The position numbers were made by a program, and so were the translations under genes. Of a DNA stretch of 64,000 nt, positions 11,225 through 20,844 are shown in pieces. Positions within the stretch are counted from its first letter, which is position 1, and each line of letters begins with the position of its first letter. Below the pieces are notes generated by a model, which searched no databases, was not told the DNA's origin, and saw only the letters and a list, made by a program, of their open reading frames with translations. The stretch is from Undaria pinnatifida (Eukaryota > Sar > Phaeophyceae > Laminariales > Alariaceae): assembly GCA_012845835.1 (NCBI GenBank), contig JABAKD010000004.1, positions 12,029,022 to 12,093,021 on the forward strand. Direction: 5' to 3'.

Positions 11225-12296
11225 CCAAACGCCGCCCCCATCAACCATGGCACGGGAGCCTACGCTTTGCGCGCTCCCCCTCTAGGTACGCGCCGCGCAA
11301 CAATATAGCTGCAGCGACGGCGCGTCGCCTTTTTACGCGTATGTGTGCTTCCCCCCCTCTCCCTGACCAGGCGGTGGCGGTCGGTTTGAGGTGTGGGACG
11401 GTCGACCCTCGAAACACTTTTTCTGACCACGAGGTGGCGGTCGATTTGAGGTGTGGGAAGGCCAACACTAAAACACCGAGATCTTTTGCGAGGCTCGATC
11501 CGGTGTTTGCTCGCGATAAGAGCAGGCGCTCTGTCCTTTTTTCCATCAAGGAGGAGTCGACAAGATTAGCTACCTCGTCTCCCTTCTCCAAGAGACATGA
11601 CGGAAGAGAGCCTCCTCGGGTAAAAATATTATTGCCTTGCCCGAGCCCCGCTCCAGAAGACGCCCACAGGGTTTACGGGCCCTGCTTCGTCTTTTAACAC
11701 GCTAACCCACGTGTTTCAGGCTACGTCTGCCCCAGTGGCACAGGAAGAAGATCCGACACTGCGCGACGGGCCAGTGGTGACTCCACGGCCTCCAGTCTGA
11801 TCAGCTGGACGCTATTCCCGTAATTTTACGGAAGAATCGCGCCTCTCGTCAAGCAGAAACAGCTCAGAACCCCTGCCCCTTCGGGTGCAGTTAGAGCAGT
11901 TTTCTTGCGATTATACGCCAAAGAGCGAAGAGGCCACGGCGCAAGCAACCGTGGGTTCGGACTCGCGTCGTGCTCCCGAGGCCTGGTGTTCCTGAGGGGG
12001 ACACTACAGGCCCAAAGAGCCGAGGACTGGTGTTCCCAGAGGGGGACATTGCAGACCCAAATGCCCAACGAGGCTACCGACGGGTTGGCACCGTCGGTTT
12101 TGGCCATTTTTCGGGTGCAGTTAGAGCGTATTCTCGCGCTTTTCCGCCAACGAGCGGAAAAAGACCAGAGGGGAAATACCACGGGTTCGTATTCGCGTCG
12201 TGCTCCCGAGGCCTGATATTCCTGGACGGGGACATTGCAGGCCCAAATTTCAACACGGATTTTGACCCTTCTCTCGAATACTCCACAGCCAAAGTG
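11225..12296 (+). repeat. Degenerate repeat-coding linker upstream of NADAR
   Basis: A short duplicated motif (about 70 bp, consensus around TCGGTTTGAGGTGTGGGA) occurs at 11380-11465. From 11940 to 12290 a longer module recurs. One frame reads GLVFPEGDIADPNAQ-like segments, and the nucleotide signature is GGGGACATTGCAGGCCCAAA. The minus copy has more units of the same module (38160-38660). No known domain is seen. This is probably a variable linker of the polyprotein. Confidence 0.5.
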
Positions 12297-12790
12297 GTGT
12301 TATTCTGGCAGCCCCCATCCTATTTCCCACCGTGGTCTCCCTCGTCGTTTGCCGTGGACGACGTACCATATTCTTGCGCGGAGCAGTACATGATGGCCGA
12401 AAAGACCAAGTTTTTGCAAGACCATCGAGCAGTGGGGCTCATTATGTCGTCGCCTCGTCCAAGCACACGCAAACGCATCGGTCGAGGCGTGCACAACTTT
12501 GACTCCGCTGTTGGGGACAGGGAGAAGCAAAACGCCGTGTCACCTGGCACCTACGCCAAATTCACGCAGAATCCAGCCATAAAAAAAAAATCACCTTTTG
12601 AGCTCTGACAACAAGCTTCTGGCTGTATCCAGCCCTCTCAACCCAGTGTGGGGCATGGGTCTCCGGGCGGATGGTCCCAGGGCCAACAACCCATGCCAGG
12701 GGGGAGGAAAAACTTGCTCGGTGAGGCACTTTCTGCCGTTCGCGCAGCTATTTGCGACAATGAGACCGGGTCGGCGCACCCGGCCTCCCC
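12297..12790 (+). pseudogene. NADAR-family domain inside the LTR retrotransposon (one frameshift)
   Basis: The translation has the NADAR/YbiA signature order: FWQPPSYFPPWSPSSF, VPYSCAEQYMMAEKTKF with the conserved glutamate of the AEQY motif, GRGVHNFDSAVGDR, TYAKFTQNPA, SPLNPVWGMGL and NLLGEALSAVRAAI. NADAR proteins are linked to ADP-ribose/NAD metabolism, and some remove ADP-ribose from guanosine bases. A run of A's near 12581-12590 is longer than in the minus copy and shifts the frame, so the first two thirds end at a TGA at 12606. The last third continues in other frames. The residue after FDSAV, commonly Trp in this family as I remember it, is Gly in both copies. It lies between gag and integrase on the same strand, so it belongs to the element. 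The activity is inferred, not shown. Confidence 0.8.
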
Positions 12791-12928
12791 TAGTCGGTTC
12801 CGCACCTGCACTGCGAGTGCACGAACCAAGAAATCTCGTCCGCGCCGCAACCGGACCGTTCACAGCGGCCAGCGCTCGCAAAGCTTCCCCTTCGGCGTTT
12901 CCGACCTATTTCTCGGGCGCGTTGGCCA

Positions 12929-13159
12929 ATGAAAAGCCGTGAAGTTGTGGAGATAGCTTCTAGCGTCGGCCCTGACCTTGCGATGTCAGAACACTGCCCC
13001 TGTTTCGTCGAGGGTACTGTGACGCTGGACGACGTTTCGTTCACTATGAAAATCGCGTATATCAGTCGAGCAACGCTCGACTCGGAGAGGCACTCGACTC
13101 CTCTAGATTTGGGGACCGGCAGCATTGCTTGGGTTCCCAAACGCCTCCGAGGATACTGA
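12929..13159 (+). pseudogene. Unrecognised segment, possible remnant of a protease region
   Basis: This open stretch includes EGTVTLDDVSFTMKIAYISR followed by ATLDSERHSTPLDLGTGS. The minus copy has the same segment with LDSGWHWTRLDLGTGS. The DSG in the minus copy, and the location between NADAR and integrase where a protease would be expected, hint at a retropepsin. However, the hydrophobic context and the usual DTGA/DSGA are not convincing, and this copy has DSE. I leave the function open. Confidence 0.25.
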
Positions 13160-13486
13160 GGGGAACAAAGTTCCGCATATCCTCCGGCCACAAGACATAG
13201 GAGAGCATTGGCAAAGTGGGGACCCTCAATGCACGAGTCCAGCGGTAGCTCGAGTTCGTCACCGCGTTCGATTGCACACTCGAGTACCGCAAAGGCAGCG
13301 ACAAGGGTATCGCCGATTTTTCCGGCCCGTTTTCCAGAGCCTGCTATGGAGTAAGACCGCAGTGGCTTGAAAAAAATCCAACCTCGTGGGGTTGACAAGC
13401 CTCAACCCCGTTGGAGATAGCGGTATCTACCTCCTACGGACCCGCGGGCTGCGCGCTCCCCCCTCGCCGATCCCAGGAGTCGGTTC

Positions 13487-13640
13487 GGGTGGACTCGCGC
13501 CCCTCGCCAAAAGCACTGTCTTGGGTGGGCTCGTGCCCCACACCGAAAGCACTGCTTTGGGTGGACTCGAACCCCTCGCGGAAAGCACTGTCTTGGGTGG
13601 GCTCGTGCCCCGCACTGAACATGCTGCCTTGGGTGGGCTC
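13487..13640 (+). repeat. 36-bp coding-type tandem repeat
   Basis: Four to five units of 12 codons, translating as GGLxPxxESTxL. Odd and even units alternate (VPHTESTAL / EPLAESTVL), suggesting duplication of a 72-bp pair. It lies in a 220-codon open stretch (13386-14048) that is otherwise Ala/Ser/Pro-rich and unrecognised. The RT would be expected here but is not present. Confidence 0.75.
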
Positions 13641-14051
13641 CCTCTCACCTCTACCGCGTTTCACGATTTTCGCACACACGAGCCACGTATAAGGATTGAC
13701 GGCCTTTCTGTTTCCCCGGGGAGATTCGTCGCTCGTGTTTCTGCCTGCGTCGCCACTACCGATGGCTGTACCGGCCGCGGGTCGATTTCACCTGCCGCCG
13801 ACACTGTTTTCGCTTCGGTTTATGCCATACCCATCGAGGGCGGCACGGGCTCCGCAGAAGCCCTGGCTGCAGCGACGCCCATCGCACAGCCGACTTATCT
13901 ATCCCGGAGTTCTTTACAGGAGACGGCCCCTGCCGCGACCACCGGTTCGACTGTGTCCGTCTCCGCCATGCTTGGCACTCCAGCCCCTCCGTCGTCGACG
14001 ACGCGCCGACGAACAGCGATAACAACGGGTAATGCACCCCCGCTGTAGATT

Positions 14052-16541
14052 ATGGATTCGGGCCCGGCGGGGCCCCTCGGCCGTCTTGCGGACGAAGTAC
14101 AACCCCGTCGCGAGTTCCACGGCCGCAGCCGACCCCGTCGCCGCCGCGACCCCTGCTCTTGTCGACTCGCCGGTCTGCACGGTGCCACTACCGTCCGACC
14201 GCGACCACGCAGAGCCTATATGGGAACTCCTTTCTTATGGCTCACGCCTTCTCCTGGTGGCACGCCGACCGCATATACTATGGCGGATGCCCTTCGCAAC
14301 GCTGCTGAATTGCGTTTCGCTGATTCCGTCGCACGTTACTCACATGGCGATTGGAAGCGAGAGCAGCACGCTGAGCCGACGTGCCACGCCATGATGCGTT
14401 ACGTTTCTATCGGCCGGCCATCGGTCCTGCCGCCCGACTTTTTGGCGTGCTACCTCTCGCACAAGCGTCCCTCCCTCTCAGACATCCAGGAGCTGGCGGG
14501 TAAGGGTCGACTACATACAACCGACGACGACTTTGTCCTACTCGTCCGTAACCCGACACTCCCGCCAACAAGCTCTGACAAACCGAACTCTGTGGGGCGA
14601 GCTGCTTGCTTGCTAAACGACGAGCCAGTTCGCATCTACGTTCCCCTGCTCATGCGCCCTTGGATCATGCAAGCTTGCCACTCGACGGCCTCCTGCCACC
14701 TTGGCACCACGCGCACGTTGCGCATGCTGGAGCGTTTTTATTGGTGGAATGGCATGAGTGTGTGCACCCGGTGGTGGCTTCGCCACTGCTTGAAGTGCCA
14801 AGCGCGGAAAACCACACGGCTGACTGTCCGCTGGCCCATCATCACAATGCCTCTGCCGGAAGGTCCAGGTATCGCCGTCAGTGTTGACTACTTCGGCCCC
14901 CTTCCGGTCACACCACGAGGCAACACCTACATCCTGCTGTTCACCGATCGCTTCAGTCGTCGGGCCGACATGTTCCCCGTCACTGCCGCTGAGTTCACCG
15001 CGGAAGGCACAGCCAATATCCTGGTGAACCAATACATCCCCTTGTGGGGGTGCCCGCGCGTCATACTCTCGGACAACGGACTGCAGTTCTTCTCCAAGCT
15101 TTCACAAGCTGTATATCAGCTGTTAGGTGTCCACAAGCTTGCTACAAGCTCCTACCATCCCAACTGTAACGGGGGCGTTGAGAGGGTAAATCACACCATG
15201 GCACAAATGCTGGCTATGGTCGTCAACGAGCGACAAGACGACTGGGACTTGCATCTGCCCCACGTCGAATTTGCTTACAACAACTCTGTCAGCGCGGCGA
15301 CGGGTTTGGCGCCCAACGAGGTCCACATGGGCAGACTCCCACGGCTCCCCCTGACGATTTTCGACCGCAAAGGTGTCGTGGGACACCAGAGTCTGGCCCG
15401 TGACCACCTGGCCTATTACGATTTGGCCACCGACCGGCAAAAGCGCGCGAACGACATTGTCCGCGCACACCACGCCCTCACCGTTTCCCGTGTTAACCGC
15501 AGAAACTCCGTCCTCGCCGACGCGCTGCGTCCAGCACCTAACTTCACTGTGGGTGGTTGGCCATGGGTATACAATTCTGCCTCTACCATCCGCCAGGGTG
15601 TGAAGGCGAATACCGACGCCAAGGTACTAAAGGCCAAACTCGCGCTTAACTGGACGGGCCCATACAAGGTCCTGGCCGTCGGTCCCTGCTCCGCCGCCGA
15701 GACCCCGGACGGCTCGCCGCTCGGGAGCAACTTCCTTTATTTGGATCTCCCTTCCGACCTGCCTGGTTCGGACGCTCGTCGGCGTGTGGCCATCGAGCGC
15801 TGCAAACCCTGTGCCAACCCCCACGACAGCGGGGACATGCCCAAATACCTACCGGCGGGGCTGACACAGTATGTGCTCAACAAATTTTCCAAGAAGTCCC
15901 CGCCGTACCACGTCACTCAAGACGACGTTTCGACTCCCCTCCAACGGCTGGAGGTGGAGCAGATCACTGGTCATCAGTCGGTACGGGGGCGAGGTGGCGT
16001 CATCGCGGTGCTATACAAGACGCATTGGGCGGGACTCTCCGAACCGTCCTGGGAGCGGGAAATGGACCTTCACCTCTCCCGCTCCCACATCTTGCGTTAT
16101 TGGGCCGGAACCCCGGACCAGCACCGCCAAACCAACCGCCTTTACCGCCGAATACGGATCGGGGCGGCACAGCGTGAGCTCTCCCGCAACAACGGGGAAC
16201 GTTTCCTAGCGCCGGGCTACGCCTGTGTTCCCCGCACCGATTGGCTCCGTCGCTACCACGACACCGTACTTCCTAAGGGAGCCCACTTTTGGTACAAGGG
16301 AGACGATGGTTTATGGTGGCTAGGAAAAATCAGCGCGAGCACTACCGAGGACAAGGTATACCTGGTCCGCTTTCTGGACGACCCGGGGCCGATTAAACTC
16401 CCTCTTCCCCCGGCGCGCTACACGACTTCAACGGGAGCCGTACGAAGCTCTTGGTGCTTGCAAGTTCACATCGCCAGTGCGTTTCCTCGGGGAATCCAAC
16501 GCAACGTAGACGAATCTCGAGGCGCGGCCGTGGCCAGTTGA
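14052..16541 (+). CDS. Pol C-terminal part: RNase H tail, integrase, chromodomain, SH3-like module
   Basis: This is an uninterrupted 829-codon ORF, taken from the first ATG of the open frame. The true polyprotein start is probably lost with the RT. Residues 85-200 resemble the linker after RNase H. The HHCC zinc-binding domain has H210, H216, C246 and C249. The DDE core is D279 (SVDYFGPL), D341 (ILSDNG) and E377 (NGGVERVN), which gives D-D35-E spacing, so all catalytic residues are intact. GPY/F is at 536-538 and a chromodomain at about 632-690 (VLYKTHWAGLSEPSWERE). The C-terminus at about 740-805 (AHFWYKGDDGLWWLGKIS ... YLVRFLDD) resembles a Tudor/SH3-type barrel. The integrase would insert cDNA into the genome, and the chromodomain may steer it to chromatin marks. 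It is the only long intact gene of the window. Confidence 0.9.
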   Translation: MDSGPAGPLGRLADEVQPRREFHGRSRPRRRRDPCSCRLAGLHGATTVRPRPRRAYMGTPFLWLTPSPGGTPTAYTMADALRNAAELRFADSVARYSHGDWKREQHAEPTCHAMMRYVSIGRPSVLPPDFLACYLSHKRPSLSDIQELAGKGRLHTTDDDFVLLVRNPTLPPTSSDKPNSVGRAACLLNDEPVRIYVPLLMRPWIMQACHSTASCHLGTTRTLRMLERFYWWNGMSVCTRWWLRHCLKCQARKTTRLTVRWPIITMPLPEGPGIAVSVDYFGPLPVTPRGNTYILLFTDRFSRRADMFPVTAAEFTAEGTANILVNQYIPLWGCPRVILSDNGLQFFSKLSQAVYQLLGVHKLATSSYHPNCNGGVERVNHTMAQMLAMVVNERQDDWDLHLPHVEFAYNNSVSAATGLAPNEVHMGRLPRLPLTIFDRKGVVGHQSLARDHLAYYDLATDRQKRANDIVRAHHALTVSRVNRRNSVLADALRPAPNFTVGGWPWVYNSASTIRQGVKANTDAKVLKAKLALNWTGPYKVLAVGPCSAAETPDGSPLGSNFLYLDLPSDLPGSDARRRVAIERCKPCANPHDSGDMPKYLPAGLTQYVLNKFSKKSPPYHVTQDDVSTPLQRLEVEQITGHQSVRGRGGVIAVLYKTHWAGLSEPSWEREMDLHLSRSHILRYWAGTPDQHRQTNRLYRRIRIGAAQRELSRNNGERFLAPGYACVPRTDWLRRYHDTVLPKGAHFWYKGDDGLWWLGKISASTTEDKVYLVRFLDDPGPIKLPLPPARYTTSTGAVRSSWCLQVHIASAFPRGIQRNVDESRGAAVAS

Positions 16542-17345
16542 CTTCCAAGCCACCACCGCTTCTCGATAGTTCTTCATTTTTCTGAGGTATGAGTTTTGCG
16601 TCTTTGTCTTTGGGTCGTTCGTAGTGTCCTGAGGGTCTCCATCGAGTTTTGGGGCGGTTATTTCCTTTTTTTTTCTGTCCTGCCGAACCCCCTGCTCAGT
16701 GCCGGGTCAGGGTTCGGGTAACACGCCGCTATCTGAGGCGCAGGGCTGTCGCCGTTTTGTCGTTGTTCAATTTCGCCCTGCCGACGCCCCCCTCAGCCCA
16801 GAGCCGGGGGGCGACCAGTGTACGGGTCTGTGTGTCATTTTTTATGTTTTGTGTGTTGTATTTGTCCTGCTTTGTTTTTTTCGTCTAAACACTTCCTCCC
16901 CTAGCGGGGCTGAAGGTGTTGCCACCTTCCATCCCGGGTATTTGTCGTTTCCTCGGCTAACCCCCCGCCTTGCCGATGGCCCGCGGGAGGTTTTTCGCAT
17001 GACTTCTCCCTTGTGTTAGCGTCTGTGTTCCCCTCCATATCGACGAGGGCTCGCCTCGCCATAGTACCTTTTTCCGTGGTTGGTTTGCCGTAGAGCCTTT
17101 CCTGCCCCCCCCGCCACACCGGCGGCATGCGGCAGGTTTTTGATGGGTGACTATTGCCTTGTTGTAGGGTCTTCGGTTCTTTCTACTGCTTTTCTTCGCG
17201 TGTTCCTGGCTTCATAGCCAGACGGTTAGAGGTGTGGGAGTGGGTTTTGAGGAGCCGCATCTTCGACTCATGGTTTAGTTCGTAGAACCGGAGTTTCCCC
17301 GAATCTCCCATATTTCTGCATATGCGACTCATCAGGGTGGGCTAG
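16542..17345 (+). other. 3' untranslated region of the LTR element
   Basis: This lies between the integrase stop and the 3' LTR. It has T-rich runs and several GGG-rich segments, with no conserved ORF. A purine-rich CAGGGTGGGC just before 17346 could serve as the polypurine tract, though the match is weak. Confidence 0.5.
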
Positions 17346-17614
17346 TGTTAAGATACGGCCTCGAAAGGCCTGTAGGTATCCGAATTTGAGATCATTTGGA
17401 TGGGTTTCGTATGATAAGGTTGGCGGTTTATATTCGGGGAAGTTAGGAATTAGATCGGAGGCACGCGCCTCCGATCTCAGAAGCTATCCCGGGCTCTGGT
17501 GGAAACGAATAAAGCTACATCTCTACGAAGGAACGAAAGTGAGTACTCTCCGAGGACCTGCTCAATTGGCAGACCTGCAGCGGGCACTCTGTGTCCCCCA
17601 CCATTAATTTCACA
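17346..17614 (+). repeat. 3' LTR of the large retrotransposon
   Basis: 269 bp, TG...CA, nearly identical to 4297-4565. A perfect 10-bp stem with a 4-nt loop (GATCGGAGGC-acgc-GCCTCCGATC) occupies 17453-17476. TTTATATT lies upstream of it and AATAAA downstream (about 17508). Confidence 0.9.
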
Positions 17615-17632
17615 ATATATTATCGTTTCACA

Positions 17633-19442
17633 TTAGATCACGAAGCGTGATTTCAAGCGCTTCAACACAGTATTTATGATTGATTGCAAACTTCATCAAA
17701 TATCATCAAGTCGCATCTCCTGATGAGTTCGGCACGCTGAGAGTCTCCTTTAACGTGGCAACCAGCACCAGAAAGAACATTGTCGTTTAGGGGTGGCTTA
17801 AACATCGGATTGGCAGTCCAACCGCCAGGAAGCTGGAGAGCGGCAATGCCAGTAGAAGCAACAATCAACGCCACTTTACCCTGACCTCTCAAACGGGCGG
17901 CTATCACCATTCCCGTGAATGTTTTACCTGTACCGGCCGGCGTGTCCATCATGAAAGGTCGTGGAAGGTTGTTCGTCACTACATCAACGACAGAGTATCG
18001 TAAACACTGCGTACGCTGTTCTGTAGTAAGAGGTGGTTCGTGAGTATCTGAGTACAGCGTTTCGCCGTCTGGTTTGAAAGCAGTTAGCATCCGTTGATAC
18101 TCAGTTTGCCGATGACTAGCTTCAGGGAGATCGTCTTGTTTGTTGTTATTGCCGTGCGGTTGCAGTTTAAGGTCAATGATGCGTGAGGCCTCGTCGATGG
18201 CGGCATCTCTATCTAATCTGAACAGAAAGTCTTCAATTAGAGAGTCCTGATAATCTGACCTGACCTCGAGGGTAAGAGTGACCAAACGTCGATGCAGTTG
18301 ATGGGGCACGTGGAAGACGGCGGCTTATTCCATGCAAACAAAGTGCTCGTCTTGTCCAGATATTAAACCACGTGCTCTATTAATAGTGGCGTCATGAAAA
18401 GTAGGGTGTTCAACGACGACCCCTTGTCGGCCAGTCACAGTACGCAGCTCTTGAAATGACCTACGGGCTACTTTGTGAAGAATTAGACGGAGGTAGTGAA
18501 GGTCTCCAACGGCAGGATTCTGGAATTTCAGCCTGCGTACATGATAAGTGATTCTTCGCGACACGGCGTTACCATTCTTTCAGCCTCTTTCCCTGCGGCG
18601 CTACTGTAGGGACGGGTTGATCCTTTTTTTCCTGGTTTTATGTACAATTCACAGCAGTCCAGCAACGATAGTTCGTCGAATAGTGTATTGGAAGGCCTGT
18701 CAAAGTATCGCATGAGATCTGAAACCGAGTTCTGCACAGCAAACTGCTGTTGGCCCGGAGTTGCGTTCGCCGGGAAAACAACGTTGTTTTTTTCTCTGAG
18801 GTGCGCATGTATGAGAGATACCGCAGGCGTATGGTTGCCTCCGCGGCTGAGATGTATCGTGTTTTGCGATACTGTTCAAATTCACTAGAAACGCCCGCAA
18901 CCCTGGCCTTTGCCATGTCTGCACCATTTGTCACGTACTTAAAAAGGTACTCCACGCAAGAGGCAGCAGCTGCGACATCCACACAGATATGACAATTATA
19001 TTTCAGCAGTAAATAGGCACTTTACGGCACGATCCACTGATTACCGATGGGGACGCCTCTCCATTCTCCTTCCACCCTCTCTGGCGAGTGGTTAAGTTAT
19101 CGTCGTCATTTGTACGTCTGTATTCTGCCCGGCCAGATTTGTCGTTGACGCCCGCGGTCGTTCTGGAAGGTTGAGGATACTGCTTGTTGCAATGTGTTTT
19201 GCCTGATTTGCGATTGTTTTCCATGCAAACAGAGTCTACGGTGTGACCCCCGCAAGGTCTGTGCACCATAAACTTTGAGACGGATTTACGCAGGAGTCTG
19301 CCTGCAATATCTTCGGATGGTAGTTGAGCCCAGACCGATTTGTCGATTTCATCAAGCGTGTCTGGGCCGTTGCCTCAACCTTGACTACAATGTGAGTGTG
19401 TGGCAAGCCCCGTCTCTGGAACTCGATTACACACATTGACAA
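17633..19442 (-). mobile_element. Decayed Helitron
   Basis: The Rep and helicase remnants on the minus strand define it. A candidate 3' terminus is at 17633: on the minus strand a hairpin ATCACG-CTT-CGTGAT is followed immediately by CTAA and then T, which matches the CTRR|T rule. The hairpin is usually about 10 bp further upstream, so this end is tentative. The 5' TC end is not identified. The 3' LTR of the retrotransposon lies only 18 bp away. Confidence 0.6.
17674..19442 (-). pseudogene. Helitron RepHel (rolling-circle replicase plus Pif1-type helicase), broken and truncated
   Basis: Reading leftward from 19442, IEFQRRGLPHTHIVVKV carries the HUH nickase motif. MVHRPCG...ENNRKSGKTHCNKQYPQPS is the segment typical after it, and EYLFKYVTNGAD contains the Rep tyrosine motif. 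Next is the conserved LHYLRLILHKVARRSFQELR block. The helicase (18309-17674) has Walker A in DTPAGTGKTFTG, ASTGIAALQLPGG, and Walker B in LMIFDEV. The reading frame changes at least five times. The helicase stops right after Walker B, so its C-terminal two thirds are missing. The enzyme would nick and transfer a DNA strand for rolling-circle transposition. The identification rests on motif order. Confidence 0.85.
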
Positions 19443-19850
19443 ACAGGAATACAGATATTTTGTACCAAATAGAAGGAGTAAACGAAATGTACTTGCCCTG
19501 GAAAGATGTTTAGCCTATCAACTTAACCCGTAAAGAGTCAAGTGACATAGCAAAGAGGCATTCTTGGATGTATAGTCAAAAGAAGAACGATCTGTAGATC
19601 TAGTACCTTATCGCGAAAGTCTGTTGCCGCAGATTTATCGTACCAAATAGAAGTCCCTAAGTCAACGAAATAAGGTTACCCTGCTGGAAAGATTTATATG
19701 AACTTGACACTTAGTCTAACCCGTAAAGAAGGAAGTGACAAAATGAAGCACACATACATGTGCACCTACTTCACTTCGATGAGGCGTGACGAAGCACACC
19801 CTCCCGCACACTTACTCCACTTTAATGATTCATGTGACGAAGCAGCGTGT

Positions 19851-19882
<32 letters not shown>

Positions 19883-20830
19883 ATGTTGTTGTTGTTGTTG
19901 TTGTTACTGTTCTCACATTTACTCATCGCTACAATACAACGCAGTCCGTGGTCGAAGGACAGGCTTCAACAACTCTGGAGTAGAAGGATACCTCGTATGT
20001 ATGTAGGTGTGTCCAAACGATACAATGAAGTCCGTAGTCGCAGGACAGGCTCCAGTAACTCTGGGATGGAAGAATACCTCGTATGCATGTATGTCGGTGT
20101 GTTCAGGCGAATCGCTCACTTCACTTGGATGAGACATTTGACGAAGCACTGCAGTCAGCACGCATGCATGTATATGTTCAGACGAATCAACGGGAAGTCT
20201 GAGTTTCCTCAATGACACGCAACTTCGCAGTCAGCGCCGGAAGCCAGGACACCACCGCCACAGACAGCGAGGTTAGGGAAATAGTGGGCTACGGTGAGCT
20301 GCAGACAATCATAATAATAGTCTACATAGCTGGCATACGGTGGAAGCTGCCCACATTAACCAAGGGGCAAGAATGCAGGGATCGATGACAGCGAAGAACG
20401 GCCGTAATAATGGCAGAGAAGAATGACTCGGTATTAGACTAGACTAGTAGGTTAAGTCTAGACTACAGTTTTACAAATGGCATTATTAGTCTAGGCTATA
20501 ATTATTATTGTTTTAGGTCATACACCACAATAATAGGTCTACTCTGTCCCCTCGTGGTCTTATGACCGCAGAATTTTGTTGTGTTTGTATATCTTGAGCA
20601 TAGTAAGAGGAAGCATCGGCATAGACACTGGAGGTGCTGCGTGTGCACTGTGTGTCGATGGACAGAAGAAGTGACGCATACACGCACGAACCAACAGACA
20701 TACGCACACCGAGTCCCCGACTCGAACTTCCAGGCATCTTGATGAAGCAAGTAGTTGGCCTCTCGCCCTTTCCACCGATCTACGTCAAGAACACCCAATG
20801 TCTGAGCCGATCATGCGCCCTCTAGAGACT
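19443..20830. other. Intergenic stretch with local duplications
   Basis: No coding sequence recognised. Two related ~90-bp blocks (about 19461-19546 and 19640-19740) share GTACCAAATAGAAG and AACCCGTAAAG. A GTT microsatellite is at 19848-19906. A tandem pair of ~85-bp units (about 19938 and 20023) shares GTCGNAGGACAGGCT and ATACCTCGTATG. A TAGACTAGACTAGTAGG / AGTCTAGACTAC cluster lies near 20434-20465. Confidence 0.6.
19848..19906. repeat. GTT trinucleotide microsatellite
   Basis: About 59 bp of GTT repeats with two GAT variants. The apparent valine/leucine-rich reading frames across it are artefacts. Confidence 0.95.
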
Positions 20831-20844
20831 CCACCACCTCTGTT

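Larger units (their letters stand above)
4297..17614 (+). mobile_element. 13.3-kb Ty3/gypsy-type LTR retrotransposon lacking RT, with NADAR and chromodomain
   Basis: Two 269-bp LTRs (4297-4565 and 17346-17614) begin TG and end CA and differ at about six positions. Between them, all on the plus strand, lie a ~3.9-kb leader with minisatellites, a broken gag (8506-10590), a gag-like C-terminal extension (10776-11201), repeat-coding DNA, a NADAR domain (12297-12790) and a long ORF with RNase H tail, integrase, GPY/F, chromodomain and an SH3-like C-terminus (14052-16541). I find no retropepsin or reverse transcriptase in any frame between 10600 and 14280. No target-site duplication is visible (AATTT before, ATATA after), so the two ends may come from recombined copies. 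A minus-strand relative occupies 37221-45644. Confidence 0.85.

Noticed and set aside
12929-13159. Retropepsin call based on an LDSG in the second copy
   Set aside because: The surrounding pattern does not match a protease flap or DTGA context and the first copy has DSE; kept only as unrecognised.
12790-13398. 202-codon open frame on the minus strand inside the LTR element
   Set aside because: It overlaps the element's own coding strand, and the matching strand in the second copy is interrupted within a short distance, so it is not conserved.
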